Of a stretch of 64,000 bases of DNA, positions 58,535-64,000 are shown one piece after another. The stretch is from assembly GCA_947476275.1 (NCBI GenBank), contig CANJPQ010000012.1, positions 62,001-126,000 of the forward strand. The letters are read 5' to 3'. The notes beneath the pieces are model-generated. The model had not been told where the DNA came from and made no database searches. It worked only from the letters and a program-made list of their open reading frames with translations. How positions within the stretch are numbered: position 1 is the first letter of the stretch; every line of letters starts with the position of its first letter. This DNA comes from Fidelibacterota bacterium. Its GTDB lineage: Bacteria; Pseudomonadota; Alphaproteobacteria; Rhodospirillales; Rhodospirillaceae. Made by a program: the position numbers and the translations under genes.

Positions 58535-59719
58535 CTACTCTGCCGCGGCTCCGATCCGCTTTGCCGCGCGCTGCCTTGCCCCAAGAGCAGCAACCCGGCG
58601 TGCTTCTGTGTCCACCCCCATCACGTCTTCCAACGTGGCGATGCTTTGCGGCGGCATCGCCGAAAGCGTCTCCTCCACCACGTCCGCAATATCCAAGAAA
58701 CCGAGCTCGTCGGCGAGGAAACTCGCGACCGCAATCTCGTTGGCGGCATTGAGGATGGTCGGCGCGGCACCGCCGGCCTTCAGCGCTTCGCGCGCAAGCC
58801 GCAGCGCCGGGAACCGCTCCAGATCCGGGGCCTCAAAGGTGAGCGACTTAAGCGCGGCCAAATCGAGCCGCGCCGCCGGCGCTTCCATGCGCTTCGGCCA
58901 TGCCAGCGCGAACGCGATCGGCGTGCGCATGTCGGGCGTGCCGAGTTGGGCGAGCACGGACCCGTCGGCGTATTCGACCATGCTGTGAATCACGGACTGC
59001 GGATGCACGAGGATCTCGATGCGATCTTCTGCCGTGGCAAAAAGATGATGCGCCTCGATCAGCTCGAGCCCCTTGTTCATCATCGTCGCTGAATCGACCG
59101 AGATCTTCGCGCCCATTGACCAGTTGGGGTGCGCCACGGCCTGAGCCGGGCTCATTGACGCCATTTCGGCCCGCGTCTTCGTGCGGAATGGCCCGCCCGA
59201 AGCGGTGAGAAGGATGCGGGTGACCTTGTCGCGCAGATCGAAATCGAACACCTGGAAGATCGCGTTGTGCTCGGAATCCACCGGCAGCAAGGTCGCGCCA
59301 TTATCGCGCACCGCGGCCATGAAAAGGTCGCCGGCGCAGACCAAACATTCCTTATTCGCCAACGCGATCTGCGCGCCGCGGCGGACCGCCGTCAACGTGG
59401 GCTGCAATCCGGCCGCGCCAACGATTGCGGCCATCACCCAATCGGCATCGAGGTTCGCGGCTTCGCACACACCCTCGGGCCCGGCGGCGACGTGGATATT
59501 TGTATCCCGCAACGCCTCTTTCAGTTCCGCATAGCCGTTCGGATCGGCACACGCCACCATCTGCGGCTTGAGAGCCCTCGCCTGTGCCGCAAGCTTCGCG
59601 CAGTTCTTATGGGCCGTAAGCGCGACGACCCGATAAGCCTCCGGGTTGCGCAGGATCAGGTCGATGGTGGAATCGCCGACGGAGCCCGTGGCCCCCAGGA
59701 TGGTGACGGTTTTTTGCAC
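58535..59719 (-). CDS. dxr: 1-deoxy-D-xylulose-5-phosphate reductoisomerase
   Basis: 394 residues. It converts DXP to MEP with NADPH in the isoprenoid pathway that supplies UppS. N-terminal Rossmann motif ILGATGSVGDSTIDLI, active-site LLPVDSEHNAIFQ (metal-binding Asp/Glu), TASGGPF, WSMGAKISVDSATMMNKGLE and VHPQSVIHSMVEY. The start is a GTG (VQKTVTILG) at 59719 with a GGGAAG RBS. An ATG 32 codons upstream would overlap cdsA. Confidence 0.96.
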   Translation of the reverse strand: MQKTVTILGATGSVGDSTIDLILRNPEAYRVVALTAHKNCAKLAAQARALKPQMVACADPNGYAELKEALRDTNIHVAAGPEGVCEAANLDADWVMAAIVGAAGLQPTLTAVRRGAQIALANKECLVCAGDLFMAAVRDNGATLLPVDSEHNAIFQVFDFDLRDKVTRILLTASGGPFRTKTRAEMASMSPAQAVAHPNWSMGAKISVDSATMMNKGLELIEAHHLFATAEDRIEILVHPQSVIHSMVEYADGSVLAQLGTPDMRTPIAFALAWPKRMEAPAARLDLAALKSLTFEAPDLERFPALRLAREALKAGGAAPTILNAANEIAVASFLADELGFLDIADVVEETLSAMPPQSIATLEDVMGVDTEARRVAALGARQRAAKRIGAAAE

Positions 59720-59748
59720 GGAATTGCCTGACTTCCCTACCACCGGGC

Positions 59749-60534
59749 CTACCACTGGTGCACACCGCCGCCGAATATCCAACAAAAGAGAGCCACGACC
59801 GGAGCGGCGACCCACAAGCCGTCGAAGCGGTCCAACAGACCGCCATGGCCGGGGATGAGGGTGCCGGAATCCTTGACCTCGTACCAGCGTTTCAAGCCCG
59901 ATTCCAGCAAGTCCCCTGCCTCCGTAGCCACAGCCGCAACCAGGGCGACTATCAAGGGCTTAGGCCCAATCGTAGCGCCATAGGCCCACAGGACTGCGGT
60001 CGATGCCCCCACCCCGGATACCAGGCCGCCAACGGCCCCGGACCATGTCTTCTTTGGGCTGATCGCGGGCGCCAGTTTCGGGCCACCGATGATCCGGCCG
60101 CAGGCGTAGGCGCCCGTGTCGGCGCCCCAGACGATTGCCAGGAGCCAGAACAGGCTCTGGCGATCGCCGAACGTGCGCACATAGATCATCGCAATTGCAG
60201 GCACCGCGATGTAGGCAACGGCGATATGGATCAGCGAGAGCCCGCGCCGCCCGGCGACGATGTCCGCAGCTATCACACAGAGCGACGCGAGGATCACCAC
60301 CAAGACAGCGGCGGTAAAGCCGAAGTGGGTCATCGCGGCGACTGCCAAGACGCACGCCGCCGCGATCATCAGGCGGCGCTTTGTCCCGCGCTCGCCGTCC
60401 ATCTTCGTGAACTCCGCCGCCATGATTCCGGCAGCAGCGGCAATCGTGAGGTCGAACCAGGGAAAGCCGAGATAGACGACGCCCAAGAACAGCGGCGCTA
60501 GAATCACGCCCGAGATGATCCGCGTCAGAAGCAT
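59749..60534 (-). CDS. cdsA: Phosphatidate cytidylyltransferase
   Basis: 261-residue polytopic membrane enzyme that makes CDP-diacylglycerol from phosphatidate and CTP. It has about 7 transmembrane helices and the C-terminal family signature around SPKKTWSGAVGGLVSGVGAS, GDLLESGLKRWYEVKDSGTL and PGHGGLLDRFDGLW. Its ATG overlaps the uppS stop by one base (TGATG). Confidence 0.96.
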   Translation of the reverse strand: MLLTRIISGVILAPLFLGVVYLGFPWFDLTIAAAAGIMAAEFTKMDGERGTKRRLMIAAACVLAVAAMTHFGFTAAVLVVILASLCVIAADIVAGRRGLSLIHIAVAYIAVPAIAMIYVRTFGDRQSLFWLLAIVWGADTGAYACGRIIGGPKLAPAISPKKTWSGAVGGLVSGVGASTAVLWAYGATIGPKPLIVALVAAVATEAGDLLESGLKRWYEVKDSGTLIPGHGGLLDRFDGLWVAAPVVALFCWIFGGGVHQW

Positions 60535-61289
60535 CAGGTGGTGACGGCGCCGTAGCGGCGATCACGGTTGCGGAAGGTCTCGATCGCGGCCGCAAGATCG
60601 TCTTGCCCGAAATCCGGCCACAGCGTCTCGGTGAACACCAACTCCGTGTAGGCCAGCTGCCACAGCAGGAAATTGCTGATGCGCTGTTCACCGGACGTCC
60701 GGATCAGCAGATCGGGATCGGGAATGCCGTCGGTGAACAGTCGCTTGGCGAACATCGTTTCGTCGATGGCATCTGGCGCGAGCCGGCCCTCTGCGCAATC
60801 CTTCGCAAGCGACTTCGCGGCGGCCACCATCTCCTGTCGGCTGCCGTAGCTAAGCGCGATGGTGAGCTGCAGGCGGGTATTGTGAGCCGTGGAGCTTTCG
60901 GCGGCTTCGATCAAGGCGACCGTCTCCGCAGGCAATCGCGCGCGATCGCCGATGACCCTAAAGCGCACGCCTTCGCGCGACAGTTCCGCCACCTCGCGCT
61001 CAAGGTAGTACCGCAGCAAGCCCATCAGGTCGCGCACTTCTGCAGGCGGGCGCTGCCAGTTTTCCGAAGAGAACCCGAACAGCGTCAGATACGAAACGCC
61101 CAGGCCTACCGATGCCGTCACCACGCGCCGCACCGCATCGGCGCCGCGCTTGTGGCCGGCGCCCCGCGGCAAGCTGCGCGCCTTTGCCCAGCGCCCGTTG
61201 CCGTCCATGATGATGGCGACGTGGTTCGGCCCCGGAGAAACCTCTCCGGTTGCATGTCCTTGCAGCGAAGGGAGCGGCTGTGCGGGCAT
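60534..61289 (-). CDS. uppS: Isoprenyl transferase (undecaprenyl diphosphate synthase)
   Basis: 251 residues. It makes the undecaprenyl carrier lipid used for peptidoglycan and surface glycans. The cis-prenyltransferase signature HVAIIMDGNGRWAKARSLPR carries the catalytic Asp29, GHKRGAD follows, and the C-terminal DLLIRTSGEQRISNFLLWQL region and FVFTETLWPDF-like end (LVFTETLWPDFGQDDL) are intact. It overlaps frr by one base and cdsA by one base. Confidence 0.97.
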   Translation of the reverse strand: MPAQPLPSLQGHATGEVSPGPNHVAIIMDGNGRWAKARSLPRGAGHKRGADAVRRVVTASVGLGVSYLTLFGFSSENWQRPPAEVRDLMGLLRYYLEREVAELSREGVRFRVIGDRARLPAETVALIEAAESSTAHNTRLQLTIALSYGSRQEMVAAAKSLAKDCAEGRLAPDAIDETMFAKRLFTDGIPDPDLLIRTSGEQRISNFLLWQLAYTELVFTETLWPDFGQDDLAAAIETFRNRDRRYGAVTT

Positions 61290-61855
61290 CAGACCTGCAT
61301 GATCTCCTGCTCTTTCTGCTTCAACGCCTCGTCGACCTTGGCGATGTGTTGATCCGTAAGTTTCTGGATCTCATCGGTGAACTTGCGGTGATCGTCCTGG
61401 GAGATCTTGCCGTCCTTCTCCATCTTCTTGAGCGCTTCGTTGCCGTCGCGGCGAAGATTACGGATCGCGACGCGGGCATGTTCGGCATACTTGTGACCGA
61501 CCTTCGTCAGTTCCGCGCGGCGCTCGGAGGTAAGCGGCGGGATCGGCACGCGGATCAAGGTGCCGTCGGCCATCGGGTTGACGCCGAGATTCGCGTCGCG
61601 GATCGCCTTCTCCACTGCCTTCGCCATGCCCTTATCCCACACGGACACGGATAGCATACGTGGCTCCGGCACCGAGACCGACGCCACCTGATTGAGCGGC
61701 AGCATCTGGCCGTAGGCGTCCACCATCACTGGCTCAAGCAACGCGGTGGTGGCCCGGCCCGTTCGAAGGCCGGAGAATTCTTTTTTGGCGTGATCGAACG
61801 ACGCCAGCATCTTCTGAGTCAGGTCGGCCTTCAGCGCCGGATAGTCTTGAGCCAT
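61289..61855 (-). CDS. frr: Ribosome recycling factor
   Basis: 188 residues. With EF-G it splits post-termination ribosomes. Family motifs are [60 protein letters not shown] and [20 protein letters not shown]. It lies 33 nt after pyrH and overlaps uppS by one base, in the standard order. Confidence 0.98.
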   Translation of the reverse strand: MAQDYPALKADLTQKMLASFDHAKKEFSGLRTGRATTALLEPVMVDAYGQMLPLNQVASVSVPEPRMLSVSVWDKGMAKAVEKAIRDANLGVNPMADGTLIRVPIPPLTSERRAELTKVGHKYAEHARVAIRNLRRDGNEALKKMEKDGKISQDDHRKFTDEIQKLTDQHIAKVDEALKQKEQEIMQV

Positions 61856-61888
61856 GTCGCCCTCCCGTAACTTGTCTTTAGGCGTCGC

Positions 61889-62611
61889 TTACGCGTCCGC
61901 GATGACCGTGTACTTGCCTCGTCCGGCCATGACGTTTGCGAGCGCATTGGCCTGATGCATGTTGAACACCACGATCGGCAGCTTGTTGTCACGCGCAAGC
62001 GCAATTGCCGCAGTGTCCATCACCTGCAGATTGTCTCCGATGACTTTGTCGAATGTCAGGCGCTCGAAGCGCTTTGCGTCCGGATTTTTCTTGGGGTCCG
62101 CGTCGTAGACCCCGTCGACCTGGGTGGCCTTGAGAAGGGCCTCGCAGTTCATTTCCACCGCCCGGAGCGCCGCCGCCGTATCGGTTGTGAAGAACGGATT
62201 GCCGGTGCCCGCGGCGAAGATCACCACCCGGCCCTTCTCCATATGACGGACGGCGCGACGGCGGATGTAGGATTCACAGATCTGGGACATGACGATCGCC
62301 GATTGCACCCGGGTGGGCACCCCTACCTGTTCGAGGGCATTCTGCACGGCGAGGGCGTTAATGACTGTGGCAAGCATGCCCATGTAATCCGCCTGAGTCC
62401 GGTCCATCCCCTTGGACGCTCCAACCACGCCCCGGAAGATGTTCCCGCCGCCGATGACCAGGCAGACCTGGGTCCCGGCCTCGGCCGTGGCCTTGATGTC
62501 CCTGGCTATATTGAAGACGGTTTCACCATGGAGACCGTAGCCCGTGGGGCCCATCAGACCCTCGCCGGAAATCTTCAACAGAACTCGTTTATACGGCAGC
62601 GGAGTGGCCAT
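61889..62611 (-). CDS. pyrH: UMP kinase
   Basis: 240 residues. It phosphorylates UMP to UDP. Amino-acid kinase family motifs are [73 protein letters not shown] and [20 protein letters not shown]. The ATG at 62611 was chosen; the frame is open 12 codons further. In most alphaproteobacteria tsf and rpsB precede pyrH. Here a secreted propeller-protein gene and a terminator lie upstream instead, so pyrH should have its own promoter in the 163-bp gap. Confidence 0.97.
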   Translation of the reverse strand: MATPLPYKRVLLKISGEGLMGPTGYGLHGETVFNIARDIKATAEAGTQVCLVIGGGNIFRGVVGASKGMDRTQADYMGMLATVINALAVQNALEQVGVPTRVQSAIVMSQICESYIRRRAVRHMEKGRVVIFAAGTGNPFFTTDTAAALRAVEMNCEALLKATQVDGVYDADPKKNPDAKRFERLTFDKVIGDNLQVMDTAAIALARDNKLPIVVFNMHQANALANVMAGRGKYTVIADA

Positions 62612-62658
62612 GCCCTCACTTCCCACAGCACCGCAGGAACGGCGCACAAACCTATGAA

Positions 62659-62683
62659 AAAGGGACGGTTTTGCCGTCCCTTT
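62659..62683 (-). terminator. Rho-independent terminator of the SMP-30-like gene
   Basis: A 10-bp stem, AAAGGGACGG (62659-62668) with CCGTCCCTTT (62674-62683), and a 5-nt loop. Read on the minus strand the stem is followed by TTTTTC. It lies 91 nt past the SMP-30-like stop codon and upstream of pyrH, so it insulates the pyrH operon. Confidence 0.8.
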
Positions 62684-62774
62684 GGGAACCTAATGCTCCG
62701 CCGAAGGCGGTAACGGCACCGTTATAGCAAAACGATGGGTTGCACCGCCAGAGGCCACGCAGACGGCCGTGCAA

Positions 62775-63761
62775 TCAGTCGGTCGGGTGCCGGACGAACG
62801 GCGCACCGGACATTCCCACGCTGCCCCGCGGCACCGCCACGACCCGGAAGGGATTTAGCTTTACCGCATCCGCCGGCTCGCGCCGCTTGGGTAGCTGCCC
62901 TTCGAGGGCATAGAGGGTCTTCCCCACCATGGTGACTGCGGGCACGCCGTCAGGGAAATCGCGGTCGATCACCGATAGCGTCCCTTCCGCCCCCTTAATC
63001 GTCACCAAGGATACGCGGCCGGTGCCGCCGCTCTCCGCCAGGATCAGGGCGGATTTGCCAGAAGCTCTCATGCCGTCAGGCCGCATGAGGTCCCGCGGGA
63101 GCTTGATCTCGGCCGCTGTCCCCGCCTTTCCGTCCTTCTCGATCGGGACGGCATAGAGCTTTCCGCCCATGTATGTGTTTACGAACACCCGCTCGCTCCC
63201 CTTTGCGCCGAGGATGGCGATCCCGTCCACGATGCCGCTCTTGTCGCCGAACGCGCCATGTCCGGCCCATGTCTCCAGGGCGACCCCACCCTTGGCGAGG
63301 CGCGCCACCTCCATGTTGGTGGAATCCGCGACATAGAGCGCGCCGTCCGCGGCGATCGCGATGTCGTTGCACAGCGCGCCGGCCGTCGGCAGCGGGTAGT
63401 GCGCCTGATGTGCGCCGGTCTTGAGGTCGAAAGCATAAAGCGCGGATTGCGGTGCTGGCGCGCCGTCGGTCAGGCTCATGCCAGAGCACGCCCACAAGGT
63501 GCCGGTGCGGTCGTCCGCCAACACGCCGAGGATGGCTTGCGAGCCTTCGGTGCCGGGCGCGATCCACGGTTCCGCTGTCGCCGCGCCGGGCTTCGCACGG
63601 AAGATCCCCTTGCCGCCCATGCTACCGACAACGACCGTGCCGTCGCGGGTGGATGTGAGGCTTTCGGGAAAGATCCGCTCCCCCGTGAGCACGATTTCCG
63701 TAGGTGCGGCATGCACCACCGATGCGGTGAGCACAGCGATTGCCAAAACGATCGATTTCAT
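62775..63761 (-). CDS. Secreted SMP-30/gluconolactonase-like beta-propeller protein
   Basis: 328 residues. Signal peptide (1-18, VHA-A), then repeated beta-propeller blades (RIFPESLTSTRDGTVVVGSM, GVLADDRTGTLWACSG, CNDIAIAADGALYVADSTNM, ESGGTGRVSLVTIKG) of the SMP-30/gluconolactonase/NHL type. Propellers of this kind bind divalent metal and may hydrolyse lactones or act only as binding modules. The enzyme activity is not predictable. The ATG at 63761 is preferred over an extension lacking a signal. It begins 13 nt after the upstream gene's stop, so the two form an operon. Confidence 0.82.
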   Translation of the reverse strand: MKSIVLAIAVLTASVVHAAPTEIVLTGERIFPESLTSTRDGTVVVGSMGGKGIFRAKPGAATAEPWIAPGTEGSQAILGVLADDRTGTLWACSGMSLTDGAPAPQSALYAFDLKTGAHQAHYPLPTAGALCNDIAIAADGALYVADSTNMEVARLAKGGVALETWAGHGAFGDKSGIVDGIAILGAKGSERVFVNTYMGGKLYAVPIEKDGKAGTAAEIKLPRDLMRPDGMRASGKSALILAESGGTGRVSLVTIKGAEGTLSVIDRDFPDGVPAVTMVGKTLYALEGQLPKRREPADAVKLNPFRVVAVPRGSVGMSGAPFVRHPTD

Positions 63762-63774
63762 TGTGTGCGTTCCG

Positions 63775-64000
63775 TTACTGGGCGAGCGGGTCCGGGCGCA
63801 GTTGTACCTTGACCAAGCGCCCGGGCATCGTTCCCTCGATGTGGATGGTCGCATTTTGAGTCATGCCGTAGGCCGCCCATAGCCCACGACCCTTCCATCC
63901 GGCCTTGGGATCGTCGATGCGCCCATCCAAGCCGCGCGGGAAAAGCCCATGGGGATACGGGACGCGGATGACGGTCCACTTCCCGGCCTGCGGATCGAGC
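63775..64000 (-). CDS. 3' end of a gene of unknown function, 5' end outside window
   Basis: The last 74 codons of a minus-strand gene. The visible sequence includes VPYPHGLFPRGLDGRIDDPK, AGWKGRGLWAAYGMTQNATI and EGTMPGRLVKVQLRPDPLAQ at the C-terminus. The GLDGRIDDP-AGWKGRGLW-LRPDPLA pattern recalls the C-terminal part of large secreted carboxypeptidase-regulatory/virginiamycin B lyase-like propeller proteins, but this is from memory and only moderately sure. It is 13 nt upstream of the SMP-30-like gene and probably co-transcribed. Confidence 0.65.
   Translation of the reverse strand, partial: LDPQAGKWTVIRVPYPHGLFPRGLDGRIDDPKAGWKGRGLWAAYGMTQNATIHIEGTMPGRLVKVQLRPDPLAQ

Overview
The window is GC-rich bacterial chromosome with long operons of housekeeping genes. 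Gene order and regulatory sites indicate an alphaproteobacterium: tpiA-secG-pyrG-kdsA-eno-ftsB-pdhABC-lpd-lipA, then ppiD-trpE, trpGDC-moaC-moeA-lexA, comEC-gltX-gltA and pyrH-frr-uppS-cdsA-dxr-rseP-bamA-skp-lpxD-fabZ-lpxA-lpxI-lpxB. The E1-beta subunit carries its own lipoyl domain, the LexA boxes are GTTC-N7-GTTC, and LpxI replaces LpxH. The organism cannot be placed below class level from this sequence. No rRNA, tRNA, CRISPR array, prophage or insertion sequence transposase was seen.

Layout. 1-8.5 kb: a truncated lytic transglycosylase, an M23 peptidase-bactofilin pair (cell shape), pgpA-cinA, a RatA/COQ10-like START protein, a TerB protein, and an azoR/LysR/secreted-hydrolase accessory group. 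8.5-28.2 kb (minus strand): central carbon metabolism and envelope genes (lipA, lpd, pdhCBA, ftsB, eno, kdsA, pyrG, secG, tpiA). Accessory cargo interrupts this core: an MFS transporter, two paralogous methyltransferases with twin-arginine-like signal peptides, a PhoD-type phosphatase, a small lipoprotein, a membrane protein and an acyltransferase. 28.3-40.3 kb (mostly plus): ppiD, trpE, a PseG-acetyltransferase fusion, trpGDC, moaC, a DUF559 endonuclease-like gene inside inverted repeats, moeA, and lexA with three LexA boxes. 40.3-48.8 kb: a YjbR-like gene, comEC, a secreted protein with a Met/Cys-rich tail, gltX, gltA and a CHRD-domain autotransporter. 48.8-62.6 kb (minus): two small secreted proteins, then the lipid A/BAM/isoprenoid/phospholipid cluster. 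62.6-64 kb: a secreted SMP-30-like propeller protein and the 3' end of another gene.

Most core genes serve envelope construction (lipid A, Kdo, outer membrane protein assembly, undecaprenyl phosphate, phospholipid, peptidoglycan remodelling) or pyruvate-to-TCA flux (enolase, PDH complex, lipoyl synthase, citrate synthase). The items most worth a second look are the paired exported methyltransferases, the inverted-repeat DUF559 unit between moaC and moeA, the back-to-back LexA boxes, a hydrolase whose nucleophile elbow reads GNHTG, and a family of palindromic intergenic repeats.
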